Below are positions 7,496 to 14,864 of a stretch of DNA of 19,509 nt, in pieces. The position numbers and the translations under genes are program-made. How positions within the stretch are numbered: position 1 is the first letter of the stretch; each line of letters opens with the position of its first letter. The stretch is from Lentisphaeria bacterium (GTDB taxonomy: Bacteria > Verrucomicrobiota > Lentisphaeria > Oligosphaerales > Oligosphaeraceae), in NCBI GenBank assembly GCA_016302725.1, contig JAEDNB010000018.1:1-19509 (forward strand). Reading direction: 5' to 3'. The notes beneath the pieces were generated by a model. The model was not told the origin of the DNA. It worked only from the letters and a program-made list of their open reading frames with translations, and did no database searches.

Positions 7496-9271
7496 CTATT
7501 CCAGCATGATTTCCCGGAAGTGGCGGATGTCCTGCCGGGTGAAGCCAAGGGAGAGGACGTAGTTTTCCACCTTTTCCCGGAGGGACTCCCCCGGATATTT
7601 TTGGAATCCGGCGACGAGTTTGTCGAAAAGGAGCTCATGCCGGAAATCCGGGTTGGGGTTCCAGAAGCCGGTGCACTCCCAGTCGAGATAGAGTTCATCT
7701 TCCTCCACTCCCAACAGGGCATTGAGGATGAAGGCCACGGCGCCCGTGCGGTCCTGTCCGGCGATGCAGTGGAAATCGATGGGGTAGTTCTGCTCGTCCA
7801 GGAAGAGGGAGAAGACCTGTGCGAAGGCCTTTCGGCCGCTTTCGTTCTGCATGGCGGCGTAGGCGGCGGAGGGGATGTGCCGCCAGGCCACGGAGTCCCC
7901 TGCGGGAGAGCCGGCCATGCCGTAGGTCTCCTGGTCGGTGCGCAGGTCGATTTCCGTCTTCAGTTTCAAGGTGTTGAGAAGATAGTCCAGGCCCTCCTCG
8001 GTGAGGACGGAGGCGCCGGGGATGTAGATGGGATTGCCCTGGGCGTCTGTCTTGACAAGGCCATGGCGGTTGGTGAAGATGGCCTCGTTCTCGGCCCTGC
8101 CCCGGGCAAGAACCTCCTCCAGTCTTATGCCCTTGGGGGCGGGGCCCATGAACCAGGCGAAGCCGCCGGAGCCGCTGCCCAGGGGGATGACAAGGAGGTT
8201 GCGCCCCTTCTTCACGGGCAGGAAAAGCGTGTAGTTGTCCACGGCGCTGGTGAGGGTGTTTCCGTTGACCATCCGGTCATAGAGGACATTTCCGTTGAGG
8301 CAGAGCATCCAATACCAGTCGGCGCCGCATTGGAAGGGCATCACGCCGTCCGCAGGGGAGAGGAATTCCTTCATGAAGAGGGCTGGCTTGGAGTCATCGC
8401 AGTCCGGGAAGCGCAGGGCGCAGGCGTCGTCCATGGAGACCTTCCGGGCGGGGGCTCCGAGGAAGGTCTCGGGGATTTCGGTGAGGGCCAGGGCCTGCTG
8501 GATTTGCTCCTGGGTGTAGCGCTTTTGGGCGGGGAGGAAGGCCGTCCATTCCCCGTCGAGGAGATAGGGGAGTTCATGGAGGGGGGCTTCGTGGAGGGGC
8601 CTTGCCTGCTCCTTCAGGGCGGCGAAGATGGCCTGGAACTTGGGGTTGTCCTGGAGTTCCGCCTGGGTCCAGTAGACGGGGGTGGCGTTGTTATTGAGTC
8701 CTCCGGTGCGGATGATTTTATCCTGCCGGATGCGGCGTCCTTCCCATCCGATTCGCCCTCCCAGGTCCCGGGCGTTCCAGGCATTGGGGATGCGGAGCAG
8801 CCGGGGGGCGGTGTCTTCGGTGACGAAGCTGCTGACGGGGGAGAAGCGGCTGCCGGCCTGGACCTTCCAGTAGTAGGTGGTGGCGATGCGGAGGTTGGTC
8901 ACCTCCAGCCGGGTGTCGTGGGTGGTGAAGGTCTGGCAGGTGCCTTCGGCAAAGCCGGGGTCGTAGGAGAGATGGAGCGTGTAGACAGGAGAGTCGGCGC
9001 CGTCGGCGCCGGTGTCTTCCCAGAGGAGGGTGACGGGCTTGGGCCAGAAGCCCTGGGATTTCAGTTCCTGGCGCGAGGCCTTGTCCGCAAAATAGAGCCG
9101 CCGTGCCTCCCGGGGCATGGCGATGAACTTCTGTTGGACGGGATAGTGGAGTTGCTGAATGGCGCCCTGGGCGGGGGCGAGGGGGCGGAGGGTGACGGGC
9201 GTGCGGCAACTGGCCAGGAGAAGAAGCCCGAGAAGAAGGAGGAAGGGGGAGCGCGTGGGGTGGTGTCTCAT
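7496..9271 (-). CDS. Lipoprotein tyrosine/serine phosphatase with FN3-like domain and inserted beta-sandwich
   Basis: The 591-residue protein starts with a lipoprotein signal: basic start, hydrophobic run LLLLGLLLLA (11-20) and lipobox LASC with Cys22. It should therefore be exported and lipid-anchored. Residues 75-150 resemble a fibronectin type III domain (TNLRIATTYYWKVQA). The phosphatase fold of the Y_phosphatase3 type begins at 160 with NARDLGG (166-172) and KIIRTGG (185-191). It resumes at about 395 with EIDLRT (440-445), and the catalytic loop HCIAGQDRTG spans 501-510 (Cys502, Arg508). Between these halves lies an insert of about 200 residues. It includes WYWMLCLNGNVLYDR (319-333) and LPVKKGRNLLVI (351-362), typical of jelly-roll domains often attached to carbohydrate-active proteins in Planctomycetes and Lentisphaerota. 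No Shine-Dalgarno is obvious. It is probably monocistronic: 132 bp separate it from the upstream minus-strand gene. The substrate is unknown; a phosphoprotein, phosphoinositide or phosphosugar is possible. Confidence 0.85.
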   Translation of the reverse strand: MRHHPTRSPFLLLLGLLLLASCRTPVTLRPLAPAQGAIQQLHYPVQQKFIAMPREARRLYFADKASRQELKSQGFWPKPVTLLWEDTGADGADSPVYTLHLSYDPGFAEGTCQTFTTHDTRLEVTNLRIATTYYWKVQAGSRFSPVSSFVTEDTAPRLLRIPNAWNARDLGGRIGWEGRRIRQDKIIRTGGLNNNATPVYWTQAELQDNPKFQAIFAALKEQARPLHEAPLHELPYLLDGEWTAFLPAQKRYTQEQIQQALALTEIPETFLGAPARKVSMDDACALRFPDCDDSKPALFMKEFLSPADGVMPFQCGADWYWMLCLNGNVLYDRMVNGNTLTSAVDNYTLFLPVKKGRNLLVIPLGSGSGGFAWFMGPAPKGIRLEEVLARGRAENEAIFTNRHGLVKTDAQGNPIYIPGASVLTEEGLDYLLNTLKLKTEIDLRTDQETYGMAGSPAGDSVAWRHIPSAAYAAMQNESGRKAFAQVFSLFLDEQNYPIDFHCIAGQDRTGAVAFILNALLGVEEDELYLDWECTGFWNPNPDFRHELLFDKLVAGFQKYPGESLREKVENYVLSLGFTRQDIRHFREIMLE

Positions 9272-9403
9272 GGGAGGGTGGTGCCTTTTCCGGGGGAAAG
9301 AAAAACGGCGATTCCCGCCCGGTCCCGGGGGAGGGGGGAAGCGCCGTCATGGGATTTTGCGTGTATGGGGGGCGCCCTGCATGGCCGGGCGGCATTGCCG
9401 GCC

Positions 9404-10912
9404 CTAGAGTTTCACCTTCCAGCCATTGCGATAGGCGTCCCGCTTAAGGGAGATGCCCTGCCCGGTGCCGTTGGCGAAATTCTGGGTGGCGGGGCTCCAG
9501 TCGAAGCCCGCGTCGTGGACGTAGGTGAGGTTGCAGAGGCCGCAGAGGATGGAGGTGCGTCCGCCCACGGCGGCAGGGGAGAGGGTGGGGGTGCGGTCGT
9601 AGCAGCAGCTGACGAAATCGGAGATGTGGGCCAGGGTGGGGGGGAGGTTCACGTCCTTTTCCTGGATGCCCTCCGGGAAGGAGGCCGTGGCGGGGAGGAG
9701 GCGGGGGCGGGGCAGCTGGAGTTTTGCCTGGGGGAGCGCAAACTGCTCGTCCAGGGTTTCCAGCGCCTTTGCCAGGGCCTGGTCTTCGGTGATGCTGGTG
9801 TCAAAGCCATAGTCCCGTCCCACGGATTCCGCCACAATGCATTCGGGCATGAAGGAGACATCCTGGAGGGCCTTGCGGATTTTGGCGTTGGGCTTCACCA
9901 GCCCGGTCCCCCGCCAGACGGCGATTTTGCCGCGGTTGACGGCCACGATGCCATTGTCGCAGTAGAAGACCGTTCCCCAGACGCCGAAGGGGCCGTGGTA
10001 GAGCTCGATGTCTCCGTAGGACTTGTGGAAGAGCATCTTCATGCCGTACTGGCGGCGGCAGCCATGGAAGGGGTTGGTGGAGTGGGGCTCCTGGGAGCAG
10101 AGGAGTCGATAGGGGCCGGAGCCATCCATGTCCATGCCCCACTGGGCAATGTCCAGATGGTGGGCGCCCCAGTCTCCGTTGTAGCCGGTGCCGAAATCGT
10201 CGTCAAAGCGCCAGAACATGGGGTAGAAGGTGTTGACTCCCCTGGGGGCCAGTTGGTCGGAGTAGGGGCGCACCTTGGCGGGGCCGAGCCACATGTCCCA
10301 GTCCACGTTGGGGTTGGGGGCACCCTCCTTCTTGGCGTTGCGGGGGTCGTCGAAGAACCGGATGGGGTGGGAGGGGCCGCCCAGCTTGTCGTTCCCGTTG
10401 CCGTAGTTGGCGTCCACGTAGCGAATCTTTCCCAGGAGGCCGTTGCGGACAATCATGACGGCGGTGCGGAAGACATCCCAGCTCCTTTGCCAGGCGTTGA
10501 CCTGGAAGACGCGGCCGAATTTCCTCTCCGCCCGGATGAGGGTCTTGGCCTCCTCCACGGAGAAGGCGAGGGGCTTTTCACAGAAGACATCCTTCCCCCG
10601 GCGCATGGCTTCCAGGGCGATGTAGGCGTGCCAGTGGTCAGGGGTGGAGATGCCCACCACGTCGATGGAGGGATCCTCCAGGATTTCCCGGAAATCCACG
10701 CAGGCGCGGCACTTGTCGTTTCCGTATTGGCTGTCGACGAGGGCTTTTCCGGCGGCCGCCCGTTCCCGGTCCACGTCGCAGACGGCGATGACGTGGAGCT
10801 TGCCGTTGGCGAGAAAGCCCTTGAGGTTTTCCCGTCCCTGGATTCCCATGCCAATCATGGCGAAGGTGAGCTTCTCCCCTTTCTTGAGGGGGCGGTGGTC
10901 CTGGTATTTCAT
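9404..10912 (-). CDS. Gfo/Idh/MocA family NAD(P)-dependent oxidoreductase
   Basis: Members oxidise or reduce sugars, cyclitols and their derivatives with NAD(P). The chosen ATG at 10912 gives 502 residues beginning MKYQDHRP. Residues 17-26 carry the nucleotide-binding strand and turn (FAMIGMGIQG), the acidic residue binding the ribose follows in VCDVD (44-48), and the family motif CEKPLAF is at 111-117. GDWGAHHLDIAQWGM (247-261) is typical of the subgroup abundant in Planctomycetes and Lentisphaerota. There is no Tat or Sec signal, unlike many relatives in that subgroup, so it is probably cytoplasmic. The frame extends to 11020 but that would overlap the upstream gene, and the extra residues resemble nothing. 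The start lies 41 bp after the stop of the TIM-barrel gene, so the two form an operon. No clear Shine-Dalgarno precedes it. The substrate cannot be read from the sequence. Confidence 0.93.
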   Translation of the reverse strand: MKYQDHRPLKKGEKLTFAMIGMGIQGRENLKGFLANGKLHVIAVCDVDRERAAAGKALVDSQYGNDKCRACVDFREILEDPSIDVVGISTPDHWHAYIALEAMRRGKDVFCEKPLAFSVEEAKTLIRAERKFGRVFQVNAWQRSWDVFRTAVMIVRNGLLGKIRYVDANYGNGNDKLGGPSHPIRFFDDPRNAKKEGAPNPNVDWDMWLGPAKVRPYSDQLAPRGVNTFYPMFWRFDDDFGTGYNGDWGAHHLDIAQWGMDMDGSGPYRLLCSQEPHSTNPFHGCRRQYGMKMLFHKSYGDIELYHGPFGVWGTVFYCDNGIVAVNRGKIAVWRGTGLVKPNAKIRKALQDVSFMPECIVAESVGRDYGFDTSITEDQALAKALETLDEQFALPQAKLQLPRPRLLPATASFPEGIQEKDVNLPPTLAHISDFVSCCYDRTPTLSPAAVGGRTSILCGLCNLTYVHDAGFDWSPATQNFANGTGQGISLKRDAYRNGWKVKL

Positions 10913-10953
10913 GGGGATGGTGGAGTTGGCTTGGAGGGTGGTGGAGGGCGGGG

Positions 10954-11763
10954 CTAGCGGTTTCCGGCGGCCAGGCCGTTTTCCGTCATGTAGCGGTAGC
11001 TTTGCTCCAGGGCCTTCCACATTTCCACGGAGCAGTAGTCCAGTTCGACGATGATGGCCTCCACTTGCTGGGGGGCTGCCTTCACCAGTTCAGGGATGGG
11101 GAGGGTGCCGGTGCCCAGGGGGAGCAGTTCGATGGGCTGGTCCAGGAGGCCGTTCTTGTAGCCGGTCTCCCCTTCCGCCTTCTGCTGCTGGCAGATGCCG
11201 TCCTTCATATGGAGGAGGACGGTGCGGTCCGCGAATTTCCGGAGCATTTCCACGGGGTTTTCCTTGCCGTAGTTGGTGGACCAGAAACAGTCGATTTGGA
11301 ATTTCACTCCCTCGGGAATCAGGTCGCGGTAGATTTCGTAGGCCAGGCGTCCATCGAAGCGGTTGAACTCGAACCAGTGGTTGTGCTGGAAGAGTTCGTA
11401 TCCGTTGCGTTGGAGGATTTCATAGACGCGGGTGGTGTTTTCCGCCGTCCGCTTGATGGAATCCAGGTCCTTGAACTGCTCGGGGCCGTATCCACAGACC
11501 ACCCGCTTCAACCCCAGTTCATCGGCGATGTCCATGCACTCGCCCACGTTGTTGATGCTGGCCACCCAGGGAGTGTGGCTGGAGACCATGTCCATGCCCA
11601 AGTCCTGGATGATCTTCCGGAATTCCCGGGGGCGGATGTCATAGAGTCCGGCGGGCTCCACCAGTTTGTAGCCCAGGGAGGCGATGCGCTTCAGGACGCC
11701 GAGAAAGTCCTTGGTGGAATCGTCGCGGACAGAGTAGAGTTGGACGCCGATGGGTTTGGTCAT
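10954..11763 (-). CDS. Sugar phosphate isomerase/epimerase-like TIM barrel (AP endonuclease 2 fold)
   Basis: The 269-residue protein belongs to the xylose isomerase-like TIM-barrel family, which includes inosose dehydratase, hydroxypyruvate isomerase and sugar 3-epimerases. It opens with IGVQLYSVRDD (5-15). Candidate divalent-metal ligands stand on successive strands: Glu132 (HNHWFEF), Asp158 (FQIDCFW), His185 (LLHMKDG) and Glu240 (IVELDYC). The ATG at 11763 is well supported by AAGGAA ending 8 bases upstream. The same frame stays open for more than 900 further codons antisense to the next genes; that extension is a composition artefact. It is the first gene of an operon with the Gfo/Idh dehydrogenase. 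Such pairs commonly act together on oxidised sugars (3-keto-sugars) or cyclitols, so that role is inferred here. No signal peptide is present. Confidence 0.93.
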   Translation of the reverse strand: MTKPIGVQLYSVRDDSTKDFLGVLKRIASLGYKLVEPAGLYDIRPREFRKIIQDLGMDMVSSHTPWVASINNVGECMDIADELGLKRVVCGYGPEQFKDLDSIKRTAENTTRVYEILQRNGYELFQHNHWFEFNRFDGRLAYEIYRDLIPEGVKFQIDCFWSTNYGKENPVEMLRKFADRTVLLHMKDGICQQQKAEGETGYKNGLLDQPIELLPLGTGTLPIPELVKAAPQQVEAIIVELDYCSVEMWKALEQSYRYMTENGLAAGNR

Positions 11764-11881
11764 GGGAAAAATTCCTTGAAGAGGGCCCCTGTGGCTGCAA
11801 CTTGGGCAGGGGACGGGTGGTGGTGGATTTTGGGCATGGCTCCGCCCGCCAGGACGGCGGCACGGGGCTGGAACAGGACAG

Positions 11882-11912
11882 AATATAGCGTAAACTCCCA
11901 CTGTTTTCGCAA
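11882..11912 (-). promoter_or_regulatory. Candidate promoter for the TIM-barrel and Gfo/Idh operon
   Basis: On the minus strand TTGCGA (11907-11912) is followed after 19 bases by TATATT (11882-11887). The -10 is a good match, while the spacing is 1-2 bases longer than ideal. It would leave a leader of roughly 110 bases before the ATG at 11763. It is the best sigma-70-like pair in this divergent gap. Confidence 0.35.
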
Positions 11913-12091
11913 CGGCCATGCCCATTCCCCTTTGGAGGCGGCGGCTGGCTGCCGGGGACTCCCGCCGGGGGATTTTCGCGGTAGGGGATTTCCGGGACGG
12001 GAGATTCTCCTTTGAGACGCTAAATTTGGCGGGTGACGCCTCCTCTCCGGTGAAGAGGCGTCCCCTCTCCTTGCCCCCTTGTTGACTTCTT

Positions 12092-12108
12092 CCCCCCCCC
12101 CTTTTTTT
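12092..12108 (+). repeat. C10-T7 homopolymer tract directly before the epimerase start codon
   Basis: Ten C and then seven T run directly into the ATG at 12109. There is no Shine-Dalgarno. The tract may favour ribosomal protein S1-dependent initiation. A run of this length is also prone to slippage, both in vivo and in sequencing. It lies outside the coding frame if the ATG is the start. Confidence 0.6.
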
Positions 12109-13287
12109 ATGGAATCCCTTGCTGAAAGCGCCAAGCGGTATGAAAGCGAACTTTCCCAACGGGTGGTCCCCTTCTGGCTGGACCATGCCATGGACCACAA
12201 ATATGGCGCATATTTCACCTGCCTGGACAGAGACGGCAGCGTCTATGACACGGAGAAATACATGTGGATGCAGTGGCGCATTGTCTACATGTTCGCCTGG
12301 TTCTCCATGACCGACCTGGCCCGCCCGGAGTTCCTGCCCGAGGCCCGGCAGGGCTTCGATTTCCTGACCCGCCACGGCAAGTCCCCCGACGGCAGCTACT
12401 ACTTTGCCCTCAACCGCCAGGGCGTCCCCTCCGTGGCCCCCTACAACATCTTCTCCGACTGCTTTGCGGCCATGGGCGCGGCGGCGCTCTACAAGGCCAC
12501 CGGGGAGGAGCGCTACCGGGAGGAGGCGAACTCCGCCATGCGCAGTTACATCCGGCGGATGGACAACCCCAAGGGCAGGTGGGAGAAGGTCCTCTCCGGC
12601 CGCCCCCCCCGCCTTTCCCACGGCCATTTCATGATGCTGGCCAACCTGGCGGCGGTCATGCGGGAGTTCCTGGGGACGGAGGAGTACGAGGAGCAGGCGG
12701 ACCGGGCCGTGGAAACCGTCCTCCACAAGTTCTACAACACGGAGCGGAAGATCCTCTTCGAGAACGTCAATCCCGACGGCACCTTCGACCTGGATTCCTG
12801 CGAGGGGCGCTTCGTCAACCCCGGCCATGGCCTGGAGTCCATGTGGTTCATGCTGAAATACGGGGAGCGGAAGGGGCGCCCGGACATCATCGCCAAGGCG
12901 GCGGAAATCATCAAGGCCATCTTCGGCTACGGCACCGACAAGGAGTTCGGTGGCTTGTATTATTTCATGGACGCCCTGGGCAAGCCCCATCTGGAATTGC
13001 AGTGGGACATGAAATTGTGGTGGCCCCACTGCGAGGCGCTGATCGCCACCCTGGTGGCCTACCGGCTGACCGGGGACGAGTGGTTCCTCCAGAAGTTCCG
13101 GGAAATGGATGAGTGGACCTGGGCGCATTTCCGCGACCCGGAATATCCCGAGTGGTATGCCTACCTCAACCGCCGGGGCGAGCCGACCCACACCCTGAAG
13201 GGCGGCAAGTGGAAGACCTTCTTCCATCTTCCCCGCTGCCTCTTCCTCTGCCGGGAGGAACTCCAGCGGCTCTCCCAGGCAAAGTAG
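12109..13287 (+). CDS. N-acylglucosamine 2-epimerase (AGE family)
   Basis: The protein interconverts N-acetylglucosamine and N-acetylmannosamine, a step in sialic acid and amino-sugar catabolism. From ATG 12109 it has 392 residues, normal for the (alpha/alpha)6-barrel family. It aligns by eye, from memory, along its length with animal renin-binding protein, the reference N-acylglucosamine 2-epimerase. Matching blocks include DGSVYDTEKYMW (42-53), NPGHGLES (237-244), MKLWWPHCEA (301-310), FRDPEYPEWYAYLNR (341-355) and FFHLPRC (371-377). His240, His307 and His373 are the likely active-site histidines. The closeness to this reference favours an AGE over cellobiose 2-epimerase. No signal peptide is present, so it is cytoplasmic. 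An upstream in-frame TTG at 12079 is rejected because it would translate the homopolymer tract. The GH20 gene follows after 87 bp. Confidence 0.92.
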   Translation: MESLAESAKRYESELSQRVVPFWLDHAMDHKYGAYFTCLDRDGSVYDTEKYMWMQWRIVYMFAWFSMTDLARPEFLPEARQGFDFLTRHGKSPDGSYYFALNRQGVPSVAPYNIFSDCFAAMGAAALYKATGEERYREEANSAMRSYIRRMDNPKGRWEKVLSGRPPRLSHGHFMMLANLAAVMREFLGTEEYEEQADRAVETVLHKFYNTERKILFENVNPDGTFDLDSCEGRFVNPGHGLESMWFMLKYGERKGRPDIIAKAAEIIKAIFGYGTDKEFGGLYYFMDALGKPHLELQWDMKLWWPHCEALIATLVAYRLTGDEWFLQKFREMDEWTWAHFRDPEYPEWYAYLNRRGEPTHTLKGGKWKTFFHLPRCLFLCREELQRLSQAK

Positions 13288-13374
13288 CCCCTCCCGCTCC
13301 CCACCCACGGCAGCCGGGGCAGGGCGTCCCCCCCCCGGCCTTTCGTTCCGCACCCCCCCTAGGAGAAGACTGCC

Positions 13375-14802
13375 ATGGCCAGACCCGCCCATTATGAAAC
13401 CATCGCCCCCGCCTTGACGGGAGGGATTCCCCGCTGCGTGGAAAGCACGCGCCAGGAGGGCGAATTCCGCTTCGGCAAGAGGCTCGCCATGAGCCCCGGG
13501 GCGGTGGCGGTGCTGGGGGAGACCCTCCGGAAATTCGGGACGGAGCCCGTTCCCTGCCAGGAAGGCGCCCAGGTCTCCCTTGCCCCCGGGGCCTCCCCCG
13601 CTCTCCCGCCGGAGGGATTCCGCCTGGAGGTGACTCCCCGGGAAATCCACCTGGAATACGGGGACGAGTCCGGGCGCTTCTATGGACTGACCGCACTGGA
13701 ACAACTCCTCTACCTGGCCTACCGCTTCGGCGCAGACCAGGCCCTCCTGGAATGCGGCACCCTCGTGGACTGCCCACGCCTCCCCTGGCGGGGAGTGATG
13801 CTGGATTCCGCACGACATTTCCAAAGCCCAGATACGGTGAAACGACTCCTCCGGGCCATGGGACGACTCCGCCTGAACCGCTTCCATTGGCACCTCACCG
13901 ACTGCGAAGGCTGGCGCATCCCCTGCAAGGGCGCCCCGGAACTGGCCCAGCTGGGCACCCTGCAAGAGGGGGGATACACCCTCCAGGACATCCAGGAAAT
14001 CCGCCAGGTGGCCAGGGAAAACGCCATTGCCATCGTGCCCGAAATCGACTTCCCCGGGCACAACCTGGGACTGCTGCGGCTGCACAGGGAACTGCGCTGC
14101 GACCCCCAGGGGGAAAGCGGCGAAATCTGCCTGGGCAATCCCGACTCCCTCGCTTTCGCCAAGGCACGCTTCCAGGAGGCCATGGAACTCTTCCCCGAAA
14201 GCCAGTATTTCCACATCGGGGGGGACGAGGCCTGGGACGGCAATTGGAGGGCCTGCCCCAAGTGCCAGGCCATGTGCCGGAAACTGGGCCTGCCCTCCGC
14301 CAGGAAACTGGAGGAGTGGTTCATGCGGGAACTCTCCCAGTTCCTGGTGGACCAGGGAAAAACCCCCATCTCCTGGCGGACAGAGGCGATCCTCACCCCC
14401 AGGAATGTCCTCCAATGCTGGGGAAACGCCAACGACATGGGCGCCTGCGCCTGGCACGACCAGGGGGAAAACCAGGTCATCTCCTCCATTGACAACGCCT
14501 ACTACCTGGACTATCCCCAGGCTTCGGAGGAACCCCGCTTCTGCTGGATGGTAAACCTCTCGGAAGAGGGGGTCTATTCCGCCAACCCCGCCGCCCATAT
14601 GGGCGAAAAACTGGGGAAGCGGCTGCTGGGGCTGGAATGCCCCCTGTGGACGGAACTGGTGCCGGAGTGGCGCCTGGGCGCAAAGCTCTTCCCCCGGCTG
14701 GTGGCGGCGGCGGAGTCCGCCTGGAGCCCATGGGGCGGGAGTTTCGGGGACTACCGGTCCCGCCGGTGCGCGCTGGAACTGGCCGGCTACGCCTGGTGGT
14801 GA
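13375..14802 (+). CDS. GH20 family beta-N-acetylhexosaminidase
   Basis: GH20 enzymes release terminal beta-linked GlcNAc or GalNAc by substrate-assisted catalysis. The 475-residue protein has an N-terminal GH20b-like domain (about 1-130). The barrel opens with WRGVMLDSARHF (138-149), continues with NRFHWHLTDCEGWR (168-181) and VPEIDFPGH (221-229), and carries the catalytic pair in FHIGGDEAWD (279-288), with Asp284 and Glu285. WTELV and AAAESAWSP near the C-terminus complete the sugar pocket. No signal peptide or lipobox is seen, so it probably works inside the cell on imported oligosaccharides. The ATG at 13375 is preceded by AGGAG 9 bases upstream. With the upstream 2-epimerase it forms a plausible amino-sugar module. 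The exact substrate (chitobiose, N-glycan or mucin fragment) is not evident. Confidence 0.93.
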   Translation: MARPAHYETIAPALTGGIPRCVESTRQEGEFRFGKRLAMSPGAVAVLGETLRKFGTEPVPCQEGAQVSLAPGASPALPPEGFRLEVTPREIHLEYGDESGRFYGLTALEQLLYLAYRFGADQALLECGTLVDCPRLPWRGVMLDSARHFQSPDTVKRLLRAMGRLRLNRFHWHLTDCEGWRIPCKGAPELAQLGTLQEGGYTLQDIQEIRQVARENAIAIVPEIDFPGHNLGLLRLHRELRCDPQGESGEICLGNPDSLAFAKARFQEAMELFPESQYFHIGGDEAWDGNWRACPKCQAMCRKLGLPSARKLEEWFMRELSQFLVDQGKTPISWRTEAILTPRNVLQCWGNANDMGACAWHDQGENQVISSIDNAYYLDYPQASEEPRFCWMVNLSEEGVYSANPAAHMGEKLGKRLLGLECPLWTELVPEWRLGAKLFPRLVAAAESAWSPWGGSFGDYRSRRCALELAGYAWW

Positions 14803-14864
14803 GGCGAAGGGGGCCTTTCTGAATTATGGAGGAGTACACGCGGGGGGCGAGGAGCGGACAAGCC

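Larger units (their letters stand above)
11764..12108. other. Divergent intergenic region between the two sugar gene blocks
   Basis: These 345 bases separate the minus-strand isomerase operon from the plus-strand epimerase block. They hold the candidate minus-strand promoter (entered separately), an 11-bp odd palindrome GGAGATTCTCC at 12000-12010, and a perfect inverted repeat GACGCCTC/GAGGCGTC at 12035-12042 and 12055-12062 with a 12-base loop. They end with a pyrimidine-rich run against the epimerase ATG. No confident plus-strand promoter was found. The inverted repeat lies 47 bases before the epimerase start and could be an operator or a leader hairpin. Confidence 0.45.

Noticed and set aside
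7349..10957. Open frame of 1202 codons on the plus strand
   Set aside because: It runs antisense to the phosphatase and Gfo/Idh genes and crosses their intergenic gap. Its Gly/Val/Glu-rich sequence resembles no family. G/C-rich third positions remove stop codons from the opposite frame, which explains it.
12082..12110. TTGACT...TTTTAT as a promoter for the epimerase
   Set aside because: Spacing is 17, but the -10 would overlap the ATG and put transcription start inside the gene, leaving no usable start codon. The match is probably due to the T-run.
11764..14598. Minus-strand extension of the TIM-barrel frame by more than 900 codons
   Set aside because: The extension is antisense to the epimerase and GH20 genes and has no protein-like motifs. 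The ATG at 11763 with AAGGAA upstream is the proper start.
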